This document shows positions 25,533 to 32,538 of a stretch of 32,538 nucleotides of DNA, piece after piece. The number at the start of each line of letters is the position of its first letter. Positions within the stretch are counted from its first letter, which is position 1. The DNA is from Clostridiales bacterium DTU033 (GTDB lineage Bacteria > Bacillota > Clostridia > Oscillospirales > Acutalibacteraceae). The stretch lies in assembly GCA_001513365.1 (NCBI GenBank), contig LFTH01000081.1, positions 840-33,377 on the forward strand, given 5' to 3'. The notes below the pieces were generated by a model that was not told the DNA's origin, searched no databases, and was given only the letters and a program-made list of their open reading frames with translations. A program made the translations under genes and the position numbers.

Positions 25533-28097
25533 TTAAATGTCCTCGTCCTGTTCTTCCGTCTTAACCGTCTCGTTATTATCTGTCTCGTCTTCCTCGTCTC
25601 CCTCACATCTTTGCGGCTGCGGCTTTTCGCCTTCGGGCTGTTCGTCATCCTCTTTCGGGGTGGTTACCAGCGAAACAACCCGCGCCTCCTCGTCCAGCCT
25701 CATTACGATAACCCCTTTGGAGGGCCGGCGGCAGAGCCTGATTTCGCTTGCCGCCATTCTTATGATTACCCCGTCCGAGGCAATCAGGATAACGTCGTCG
25801 TTCAAATCCACCGTCTTGATTGCCGCCACGCAGCCGAACTGCCCGGTATGGTAGTTAATCAGGCCTTTCCCGCCGCGGGACTGTATGCGGTAATCGCCGA
25901 ATTCGCTCAGCCTGCCGAAACCTGTCTCGGAAACGGTCAGCAGGTATTTGCTCTCGTCGCAGACCGACATTCCGATTACCTCGTCGTCCCGCTCAAGCGC
26001 AATCGCCCTGACCCCGCGCGCGGTCCTGCCCATCACCCGCACGTCGTTTTCGTCAAACCGGATTGCCTTGCCCTTGCGGGTCCCGACAATCAGGGTCTGG
26101 TACCCGTCGGTCATCTGCACCCACGCGAGCTCGTCCCCTTCGGCGAGGTCCACCGCTATAATCCCGGTCTTCCGCACGTTCGAGAAGGAGTTCAGCCACG
26201 TCCGTTTTATTATTCCCCTGCGGGTTACCATACAAACATATTTATCCTCGTCGTATTCCGAAACCCGCAGCATTGCCGTAATCTTCTCGCCCGAATCGAG
26301 CGGCAGCAGATTGACGATGTTGGCGCCCTTGGAGGTGCGGCTGCCTTCGGGGACCTCAAAGCATTTCATGCGGTACGCCTTGCCCTTTGAGGTGAAGAAG
26401 ATGATGTAGTCGTGGCTTAAGCAGATAAACATATTCTCCACAATATCCTCGGCGCGGGTGGTAATTCCGGTAATACCCCTGCCGCCGCGGTGCTGGGCTT
26501 TATATACGTCCAGCGACTGCCGCTTGATATAGCCGAACCGGGTCATGGTAATCACGGTTTCCTCAAGCGGTATCAAATCCTCGATATCCACTTCTCCGGA
26601 TACCGGTGAGATTTCGGTCCGCCGTTGGTCCCCGAATTTGTCCTTCAACTTAAGGCAGTCTTCCTTGACTATCTCCCTGACCTTGTTTTCGTCCGCGAGG
26701 ATTGACTTGAGCTCCTCAATCAGCGCCAGCAGTTCATTCAGCTCGTTTTCGATTTTTTCCCGTTCAAGCCCGGAAAGCTGGCCCAGCCGCATTTTTACGA
26801 TTGCGTCGGCCTGCAATTCGTCAAACGAAAACCTCTCCATAAGCCGGGTTTTGGCTGTCGGCACGTCCCTGGACGAACGGATAATGCTTATCACTTCGTC
26901 AATGAAATCGCAGGCGATTTTCAGGGCTTCCCAGATATGGGCGCGCTCCTGCGCCTTCTTCAAATCAAATCTGGTGCGGCGGGTTATCACCTCGCACTGG
27001 AACCTGATGTATTCCTCAAGCATCTGCTTGAGGGTCAGCACCCGCGGCACCCCGTCCACCAGCGCCAGCATAATAACCCCGAAGGTGGTCTGCATCTGGG
27101 TGTAGGAATAAAGCTGGTTGAGCACCACCTGCGGGTTTACGTCCCTGCGAAGCTCAATGACCACCCTCATACCCTCGCGGCTGGAGTGGTCCACCACGTC
27201 GGTAATCCCGTCAATCCTCTTCTCGTCCGACAATTCTATGATGGATTTCACAAGATTAAGTTTGTTCACCTGATAGGGGATTTCGGTAATGATTATCCGG
27301 TATCTGCCGTTTTGGTACTCCTCGATTTCGGCGCGGGCGCGCACGGTTATCTTGCCCTTGCCGGTGGCGTAGGCCGCGCGTATGCCGGCATGGCCCATGA
27401 TAATCCCTCCGGTCGGAAAATCCGGGCCCTTGACGTATTCCATTATCTCATGCATATCGGCGTCCGCATTGTCAATCAACAGGCAGATAGCGTCGATAAT
27501 CTCGCTTAAATTGTGGGGGGGTATGTTGGTCGCCATCCCGACCGCAATGCCGGTGGAGCCGTTGACAAGCAGGTTCGGGAAACGGGAGGGCAGCACAACC
27601 GGCTCTTTCAGGCGGTCATCATAGTTGTTCTGGAAATCCACCGTATCTTTTTCGATGTCCGCGAGCATGTCGAGGGACATCTTGCTCATCCGCGCCTCGG
27701 TGTATCTGTAGGCGGCCGCTGGATGCCCGTCAATCGAGCCGAAGTTTCCGTGCCCGTCAATCAGCGGGTAGCGCAGCGAGAAATCCTGCGCCATCCTCAC
27801 CAGCGCGTCGTAAACCGACGCGTCCCCGTGCGGATGGTACCGACCCAGAACCGAGCCCACCGTGTCCGCGCACTTGCGGTAGGGCTTGTCCGGGGTGAGC
27901 CCGTTCTCGTACATTGTGTATAATATCCTGCGGTGGACAGGCTTCAGCCCGTCGCGGGCGTCGGGAAGGGCCCGCGAAATAATCACCGACATCGAATATT
28001 CAAGGAAGCTTTTTTTCATCTCCTTTTCAAGGTCCACGCTGATTATTCTGGCTTCCTGCTTGTTTTCCGGTTTTTCCGTCCTGTTGAGCTCGTCCAT
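25533..28097 (-). CDS. gyrA: DNA gyrase subunit A
   Basis: Breakage-reunion subunit of the type IIA topoisomerase that introduces negative supercoils. The catalytic tyrosine is Tyr132 in AYRYTEARMSK. The winged-helix region RYHPHGDASVYDALVRMAQ (86-104) is the quinolone-resistance-determining region, with Ala93 at the position of E. coli Ser83 and Asp97 at that of Asp87. The C-terminal DNA-wrapping domain has the GyrA box as QHRGGRG, as required for gyrase rather than topoisomerase IV, and ends in a long acidic tail (GDEEDETDNNETVKTEEQDEDI). Length 854. The ATG start has only AAAGG about 14 nt upstream, a weak ribosome binding site, so translation may depend on the upstream YcxB-like gene 39 nt away. 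Confidence 0.98.
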   Translation of the reverse strand: MDELNRTEKPENKQEARIISVDLEKEMKKSFLEYSMSVIISRALPDARDGLKPVHRRILYTMYENGLTPDKPYRKCADTVGSVLGRYHPHGDASVYDALVRMAQDFSLRYPLIDGHGNFGSIDGHPAAAYRYTEARMSKMSLDMLADIEKDTVDFQNNYDDRLKEPVVLPSRFPNLLVNGSTGIAVGMATNIPPHNLSEIIDAICLLIDNADADMHEIMEYVKGPDFPTGGIIMGHAGIRAAYATGKGKITVRARAEIEEYQNGRYRIIITEIPYQVNKLNLVKSIIELSDEKRIDGITDVVDHSSREGMRVVIELRRDVNPQVVLNQLYSYTQMQTTFGVIMLALVDGVPRVLTLKQMLEEYIRFQCEVITRRTRFDLKKAQERAHIWEALKIACDFIDEVISIIRSSRDVPTAKTRLMERFSFDELQADAIVKMRLGQLSGLEREKIENELNELLALIEELKSILADENKVREIVKEDCLKLKDKFGDQRRTEISPVSGEVDIEDLIPLEETVITMTRFGYIKRQSLDVYKAQHRGGRGITGITTRAEDIVENMFICLSHDYIIFFTSKGKAYRMKCFEVPEGSRTSKGANIVNLLPLDSGEKITAMLRVSEYDEDKYVCMVTRRGIIKRTWLNSFSNVRKTGIIAVDLAEGDELAWVQMTDGYQTLIVGTRKGKAIRFDENDVRVMGRTARGVRAIALERDDEVIGMSVCDESKYLLTVSETGFGRLSEFGDYRIQSRGGKGLINYHTGQFGCVAAIKTVDLNDDVILIASDGVIIRMAASEIRLCRRPSKGVIVMRLDEEARVVSLVTTPKEDDEQPEGEKPQPQRCEGDEEDETDNNETVKTEEQDEDI

Positions 28098-28136
28098 ACT
28101 GAGAAACCATGCCTTTCAACTTAATCTCAATAAAAT

Positions 28137-29315
28137 CTATTGGTCATTTTTCTTTTTGTAATGGCTGTTGATGAATTCTAAAAGCCCGCTTAAATCGCCG
28201 ACACAGCGTTTCGGTATCCGGATGAATATCGCCTTTGAGTAAAAATCAAGGCTGTCGGGCCGCTCGACCGCCCGGGTGATTGAGCCCCATTTAACCGCCG
28301 CCCGCCGGCCGCCGCCGGCGGCTTTCAGCGTTATGCCCTCTTCGGTAAAACACGCGGTCAGCCGCGCCTGCGGCAGGCTGTCGTACAGCCTTGCCGAGCG
28401 GGTTTTTGCGCTGTACAGGTTAAACCCGATTAGCCCGGCGTTGAAAATAACATACGCGGCAATCCCCACCCAAAAGCTGAATAACAGCCACAGCATCAGC
28501 GCCGAAATCAAGGACATCACGCTGAAAAAGGGCAGGAACTTCAGATAATTCCGCAGCGCGGAGTCCGCCGCGATTTTTACGAATTCTTCGCGGGTATAGC
28601 TGACCTCAACCGTTATCGCGTCTTCTTCCTCTTTGTCCGGCTCAAAAGCTCCGGTTTCGGGGCGGACGATGTGCTCTTTGGCCGCGGGCTCAAAACTGCT
28701 TATAATCTGCTGGCGGGGCACCGGCACCGCCGCGAACACCGCCCGCCTCACCGCCTCGGCGTCGTCCGGCGTCAGGCAGCGCGAGGGCAGCACGATATGC
28801 GGCTTGAGCGGAGCTGAGATTATCATCATCTCCCGCGTCTCGATGTAAGAGGCCTGCGGCAGAGCAATGCTCGCAACCGCGCCGCTGTCGTTCCTCTTTT
28901 CAATCCTGTCGGGATAGACCGAAACCGTCCCGTAATACCCCTGCCCGCTTTGCAGGGTCAAATCATAGGTATTCTGGGCCGCGCTCTTTATCCGGTACGA
29001 AAAACTGAAGGCCGCAATCGCCGAGGACGCGGCGAAAAACACCAGCATCATGGCGTTGACCGGGTCAACCCTGTTGTAATAAATAATGTCCACTAAAATC
29101 ATGGACAGGCTGATAACCCCGAACGCCAGCAAAAACCCGTACCGGCTTTTTTGAAAGCTCAGCGCGCCGCCCTGCCTTGAGACAAGCATGTTGAACCTGA
29201 CAAACTCGTCGCGGCTGATATCAACCGGAAACGCGGCCAGAGGCTGCCCGTTTTCCTCTCTTTCTTCAAAACCGTTTTGCCGGTTATTGTTTTCCTGATT
29301 GTTGAAATCGCTCAT
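28137..29315 (-). CDS. Double YcxB-like membrane protein (two fused modules)
   Basis: A 392-residue protein consisting of two similar halves, each with a short N-terminal strand (FPVDISRDEFVRFNMLV; VEVSYTREEFVKIAADS), a pair of transmembrane helices and a soluble beta-rich domain. Each half ends in a P-(S/K)-R-C motif (VLPSRCLTPDD; IRIPKRCVGDL). This is the arrangement of YcxB-like proteins, whose function is unknown. An acidic linker (EPDKEEEDAITVE) joins the halves. It is the third of three such genes between gyrB and gyrA. No catalytic residues are apparent. ATG start; 23 nt after the preceding YcxB-like gene. Confidence 0.75.
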   Translation of the reverse strand: MSDFNNQENNNRQNGFEEREENGQPLAAFPVDISRDEFVRFNMLVSRQGGALSFQKSRYGFLLAFGVISLSMILVDIIYYNRVDPVNAMMLVFFAASSAIAAFSFSYRIKSAAQNTYDLTLQSGQGYYGTVSVYPDRIEKRNDSGAVASIALPQASYIETREMMIISAPLKPHIVLPSRCLTPDDAEAVRRAVFAAVPVPRQQIISSFEPAAKEHIVRPETGAFEPDKEEEDAITVEVSYTREEFVKIAADSALRNYLKFLPFFSVMSLISALMLWLLFSFWVGIAAYVIFNAGLIGFNLYSAKTRSARLYDSLPQARLTACFTEEGITLKAAGGGRRAAVKWGSITRAVERPDSLDFYSKAIFIRIPKRCVGDLSGLLEFINSHYKKKNDQ

Positions 29316-29338
29316 TATTATACTCCCTGTAAATCAGG

Positions 29339-29878
29339 CTATTTTATTTCGGCGGCGGGCGCGTGCTTTTCCAGTATCCCGCGCAGCAGTTCCGCCTGCT
29401 CCTGCGACAGCAGGCGTTTTGGCACGCAGATATTCAATTCCCGCCCGACCGACATTCTGATAAGCGACGGGGTCTCAATCCAGCCGGTAACCCTTGAAAT
29501 CGGGATTTCCCCCTGTATCCGGCCGTTGCTGATTCTGACCCTGTCGTCGCTGAAGACGTAAGCAGTCGCGAAATGTAGGTCCTCTTTTTCGTTATATTCC
29601 CGCGCGGCCGCGGCTTTATTGAGTACCGGGCCGATAAACCCGTCGTACAAAGCCAGAAAAACTCCGAGCAACACAAGGCAGACCGCCGCGGGCGCGGAGA
29701 GCATAACAAGCCGTCCGAAAAACAGCCCCGCAATCCCCAGCGCCGCAAGCAGTGCACCTGCCGCGGTGATTGCCGGCGAGTATTTCGCGCGCAGTTTTTG
29801 CTTGACCATCGCCTGCGCGTGGATATATTCGTCCTTGGTAACCAGAACGCTCAGGGATATCTGTGTCGCCTGTTCCAT
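29339..29878 (-). CDS. YcxB-like membrane protein (single module)
   Basis: A 179-residue single module. N-terminal strand LSVLVTKDEYIHAQAMVKQK, two helices (about 36-55 and 59-79: AGALLAALGIAGLFFGRLVM and VCLVLLGVFLALYDGFIG), a soluble domain beginning NEKEDLHFATAYVFSDDRVR, and the closing motif NICVPKRLLSQEQAELLRGI. The segment IPISRVTGWIETPSLIRMSV corresponds to the part of YcxB where a conserved W-x-x-I/V-x-x-h-x-E stretch lies. Second in the array of three genes; ATG start with AAAGGAAG upstream, 55 nt after the first. Confidence 0.75.
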   Translation of the reverse strand: MEQATQISLSVLVTKDEYIHAQAMVKQKLRAKYSPAITAAGALLAALGIAGLFFGRLVMLSAPAAVCLVLLGVFLALYDGFIGPVLNKAAAAREYNEKEDLHFATAYVFSDDRVRISNGRIQGEIPISRVTGWIETPSLIRMSVGRELNICVPKRLLSQEQAELLRGILEKHAPAAEIK

Positions 29879-29933
29879 TCTGCAGCTTCCTTTCAGGTTA
29901 TATTATGCTGCCGAAGCCGGCGGCGATTAGGGA

Positions 29934-30500
29934 TTAGAAAATCCAGTTTCTCATCACTTTGCGCCGCCGCGCGAAAACCTGCCTTAAAAAGATTTCAAAA
30001 TCCTCTCTGCCGCCTTCCGGCAGACAGCGCTTCGGGATTACAATCATCCGCTCGCTGTCCTTTGCCAGCACAAAGAGTTCGGGGGTTTCAATGCACAGCC
30101 CGACTAAGGCGTACGGGTCGGTCAATGTCAGGTACCGGGTCTGCGCAATCATATTGTCGTCAAAGAATTTAAGGCTGCAGTTTTCCATAATTTCCGAATA
30201 GGTTTTGTAATCCCGCTCGGCGCGTTTTTTTACCGCCGCCGGCAGCGCGTAAAAGAAAATCGCCAGAACCAGCGGACAGCAGAGGCAGAGGATAAGCGGG
30301 ACATAAATCGCGCAGAACGCCGTCCGAAACCAGTTAAACGAGCAGAGCCCGACAAACAGCAGGACTGCGGACAGCACCACCGCGCCCGGCAGCAGGTTGA
30401 GATAGCCGCTCTGCCTTTCGACAAGAAGAGCGGCGGTTGAGTATTCCCGCCGGGTGGCGTCCACTGAGAATTCGATTTTGGGCGGCTTTTGATTTGGCAT
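29934..30500 (-). CDS. YcxB-like membrane protein (single module, first of the array)
   Basis: A 188-residue single module with the same plan: strand FSVDATRREYSTAALLVERQ, helices at about 36-55 and 60-86 (the second cysteine-rich, LILCLCCPLVLAIFFYALP), soluble domain with FDDNMIAQTRYLTLTDPYAL and GLCIETPELFVLAKDSERM, then MIVIPKRCLPEGGREDFEIF. It starts 72 nt after gyrB behind a strong TTAAGGAGGAG, with a hairpin (30516-30553) between. Function unknown. The basic end RRRKVMRNWIF is not shared by the others. Confidence 0.74.
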   Translation of the reverse strand: MPNQKPPKIEFSVDATRREYSTAALLVERQSGYLNLLPGAVVLSAVLLFVGLCSFNWFRTAFCAIYVPLILCLCCPLVLAIFFYALPAAVKKRAERDYKTYSEIMENCSLKFFDDNMIAQTRYLTLTDPYALVGLCIETPELFVLAKDSERMIVIPKRCLPEGGREDFEIFLRQVFARRRKVMRNWIF

Positions 30501-30515
30501 TGACCGCTCCTCCTT

Positions 30516-30553
30516 AAAAAGCTGTTCGGCAGCGGTTAAAACCGCCGCTTTTT
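30516..30553 (-). terminator. Possible partial terminator/attenuator between gyrB and the YcxB-like genes
   Basis: Minus strand AAAAAGC...GCTTTTT encloses an inner GCGGT-TTTA-ACCGC hairpin. The T-run is inside the outer stem rather than after it, and the ribosome binding site follows at once, so it may reduce rather than stop transcription into the downstream genes and gyrA. Confidence 0.42.
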
Positions 30554-30572
30554 ATTGGAAACGCGAACCGTC

Positions 30573-32513
30573 TTATATGTCGAGGTTTTCCACATATTTT
30601 GCGTTCTTTTCGATGAATTCGCGGCGGGGCTCCACCTTGTCCCCCATCAGTATGGTAAAGATTTCGTCGGTGGACGGGATATCGTCGATATCGACCCTGA
30701 TTATGGTCCTGAAGGCGGGGTCCATGGTGGTCTCCCAGAGCTGTTCGGGGTTCATTTCACCAAGACCCTTGTACCGCTGGACGTCCGCGCTCCCGCCGAA
30801 CTCGGCGATGTATTTGTCCCGCTCGGCGTCCGAATACGCGTACCTGTGCTGTTTGCCCTTTGAAATCCTGTAAAGGGGCGGCTGGGCTATATAGATGTGG
30901 CCGGCGTCCACCAGCGGGCGCATATACCGGAAGAAAAACGTCAGCAGCAGGGTGCGGATATGCGCGCCGTCCACGTCGGCGTCCGCCATGATGATTACCT
31001 TGCCGTAGCGCAGCTTTGAGATGTCGAAATCGTCCCCAATCCCGCAGCCGAGCGCGAGCACCACCGGTATCAGCTTTTCGTTTGAGTACACCTTGTCAAT
31101 CCGCGCTTTTTCGACATTCAGCATTTTCCCCCACAGCGGGAGTATCGCCTGAAAATTCCGGTCGCGTCCCTGGATTGCCGAGCCCCCCGCCGAATCCCCC
31201 TCCACAATGAACAGCTCGGTCCGTTCGGGGTCGGTCCAGATACAGTCGGCGAGCTTTTCGGGCATACGGGTGGAGGAAAGGCCGTTCTTTTTCCGCGCGA
31301 GCTCGCGGGCGCGTTGCGCCGCTTCCCGTACCCGCGCGGCGTTTATGGATTTTTCGAGTATAACGCGGGCAACCTGCGGGTTTTCCTCAAGGTAGGGCGC
31401 CAGCTTTTCGTTCATCAGGGTATTCACAAGGGTGCCCATCGAGGTGTTGCCGAGCTTTGCCTTGGTCTGCCCTTCGAACTGGGCGTCCTTGAGCTTTACG
31501 CTGATTACCGCGGTCAGCCCCTCGCGGGAGTCGTCCCCTTTAAGGCTCTGGTCGTTTTCCTTCAAAAGATTGTGTTTCCTCGCGTAATCGTTGAATATCC
31601 GGGTTATCGCGGTCTTAAAGCTGGTTTCATGGGTGCCGCCGTCCACCGTGTGGATATTGTTCGCGAAAGAGACGATGTTCTCGTTATAGCTGTCGTTATA
31701 CTGCATTGCGACTTCGGCAATCGAGTCCCCGTCGGTAAGCGAAAGGTAAATGACCTTGGGGTGGAGCAGGTTATAACCGCGGGCCCTGTTCATGTACTCG
31801 ACATAAGAGGAAATCCCGCCTTCATAGCAGTATTCCTCGCTGATGATGTTGTCAGGGTCTCTCAAATCGCTTATACGGATGGTCAGTCCCGCGTTCAAAA
31901 ACGCCTGTTCACGCAGCCGCTTTTGCAGCACTTCATAATCGTATTCTTCCACCTCGAATATTTCGGGGTCAGCCTTAAAGCGGATACGGGTGCCGTTGTG
32001 CTCCGATTTGCCGGTTACGGTAAGCTCGGTTACGGCGTTGCCGCGCTCAAAACGCTGGTGGTAGACCTTGCCGTCGCGGGAAATCTCGACTTCCATCCAT
32101 TCGGACAGCGCGTTCGCGACCGAAAGGCCGACCCCGTGCAGGCCGCCGGAGACCTTGTACCCGCTGCCGCCGAACTTTCCGCCGGCGTGCAGTACCGTCA
32201 TTACCACCGTTACGGTGGGCTTGCCGGTCTGCTCGTTAATCCCGACCGGGATTCCCCTGCCGTTGTCCCTGACCGAAATCACGTTGCCGGGCAGGATTTC
32301 AACTTCAATATGGGTGCAAAACCCGGCGAGCGCCTCGTCTATCGAGTTGTCCACTATTTCGTAAACCAGATGGTGCAGCCCTTTGGGGCCGGTGGACCCG
32401 ATATACATGCCGGGGCGCTTGCGCACCGCCTCCAGCCCTTCCAGCACCTGTATCTGGCTCTCGTCATATACCGCGTTCTCCTGATTTCTGGTATTGTCTA
32501 ATCCGGTGTTCAT
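30573..32513 (-). CDS. gyrB: DNA gyrase subunit B
   Basis: ATPase subunit of gyrase. The GHKL fold shows [22 protein letters not shown] and [17 protein letters not shown]. The TOPRIM domain has [25 protein letters not shown] and [21 protein letters not shown]. At 646 residues it lacks the large insert of Gram-negative GyrB, as expected in Firmicutes. [14 protein letters not shown] places Trp at the position of E. coli Lys447. ATG at 32513 with ACGGAGGTAAACC upstream. Only 25 nt of upstream sequence is in the window, so its promoter and its neighbour (recF or a similar gene is expected) are not visible. Confidence 0.98.
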   Translation of the reverse strand: MNTGLDNTRNQENAVYDESQIQVLEGLEAVRKRPGMYIGSTGPKGLHHLVYEIVDNSIDEALAGFCTHIEVEILPGNVISVRDNGRGIPVGINEQTGKPTVTVVMTVLHAGGKFGGSGYKVSGGLHGVGLSVANALSEWMEVEISRDGKVYHQRFERGNAVTELTVTGKSEHNGTRIRFKADPEIFEVEEYDYEVLQKRLREQAFLNAGLTIRISDLRDPDNIISEEYCYEGGISSYVEYMNRARGYNLLHPKVIYLSLTDGDSIAEVAMQYNDSYNENIVSFANNIHTVDGGTHETSFKTAITRIFNDYARKHNLLKENDQSLKGDDSREGLTAVISVKLKDAQFEGQTKAKLGNTSMGTLVNTLMNEKLAPYLEENPQVARVILEKSINAARVREAAQRARELARKKNGLSSTRMPEKLADCIWTDPERTELFIVEGDSAGGSAIQGRDRNFQAILPLWGKMLNVEKARIDKVYSNEKLIPVVLALGCGIGDDFDISKLRYGKVIIMADADVDGAHIRTLLLTFFFRYMRPLVDAGHIYIAQPPLYRISKGKQHRYAYSDAERDKYIAEFGGSADVQRYKGLGEMNPEQLWETTMDPAFRTIIRVDIDDIPSTDEIFTILMGDKVEPRREFIEKNAKYVENLDI

Positions 32514-32538
32514 GGTTTACCTCCGTCTTTCAATCTGC

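Noticed and set aside
30580-30600. TTTTCCACA, one base from a DnaA box
   Set aside because: Single copy inside the gyrB coding region, without the clustered boxes and AT-rich unwinding element an origin needs.
31314-32501. 395-residue open frame on the plus strand opposite gyrB
   Set aside because: It is the antisense shadow of a GC-rich gene, has no ribosome binding site or recognisable domain, and the minus-strand product is unmistakably GyrB.

Overview
The window looks like a chromosomal, origin-proximal segment of an anaerobic, spore-forming member of the Clostridia (Firmicutes). It is GC-rich in genes with AT-rich intergenic spacers, and an Oscillospirales-type lineage is my best guess. 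Supporting this are small CotF-like spore coat proteins, a Noc plus ParA/ParB set with parS-like sites, strong AGGAGG-type ribosome binding sites, several TTG/GTG starts, rpmF-DUF177 and DUF512-der-plsY-gpsA gene pairs, and a gyrB-gyrA region followed by mnmE-mnmG-rsmG-noc-parA-parB. All genes but one lie on the minus strand, as expected for a replichore arm read away from an origin lying beyond the right edge. I saw no rRNA, tRNA, CRISPR array, insertion sequence or phage gene.

Layout in transcription order (right to left): gyrB (32.5-30.6 kb), three genes encoding four YcxB-like membrane modules (30.5-28.1 kb), gyrA, and a 4-TM protein of unknown function ending at a symmetric terminator (24.9 kb). 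Then yebC-type regulator, mnmE, mnmG, rsmG and noc, a terminator, a parS-like site and a new promoter, then parA-parB-serS, a YbaK-type deacylase and an acyl-ACP thioesterase, terminator (14.4 kb). Next come two CotF-like coat genes, terminator (13.7 kb), and a DUF975 membrane protein. The only plus-strand gene, a PilZ-domain protein, converges on the DUF975 gene at a shared hairpin and diverges from a D,D-carboxypeptidase gene. Leftward follow pgi, a small P-loop protein, a CofE-like ligase, DUF177-rpmF under a perfect consensus promoter, DUF512 radical SAM protein, der, plsY, gpsA, a NifS-type cysteine desulfurase and the N-terminal part of a probable class B sortase cut by the left edge.

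Functionally the window combines DNA supercoiling (GyrA/B), chromosome segregation and nucleoid occlusion (ParA, ParB, Noc, parS), wobble-uridine tRNA modification (MnmE/MnmG), rRNA methylation (RsmG), ribosome assembly (Der, L32), tRNA charging/proofreading (SerRS, YbaK-like), phospholipid synthesis (GpsA, PlsY) and envelope/spore functions. Most of this is ordinary core genome. The least ordinary items are the YcxB-like module array between gyrB and gyrA, two copies of the same variant parS sequence (one inside mnmG), a structured leader ahead of the PilZ gene, an apparently orphan CofE-like ligase, and an alanine at the Ser83-equivalent position of GyrA. I did not find convincing evidence for a wholly new multi-gene system; the YcxB array is the best candidate for one.

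Starts were re-chosen from the ORF track wherever a Shine-Dalgarno sequence or family alignment argued for an internal start.
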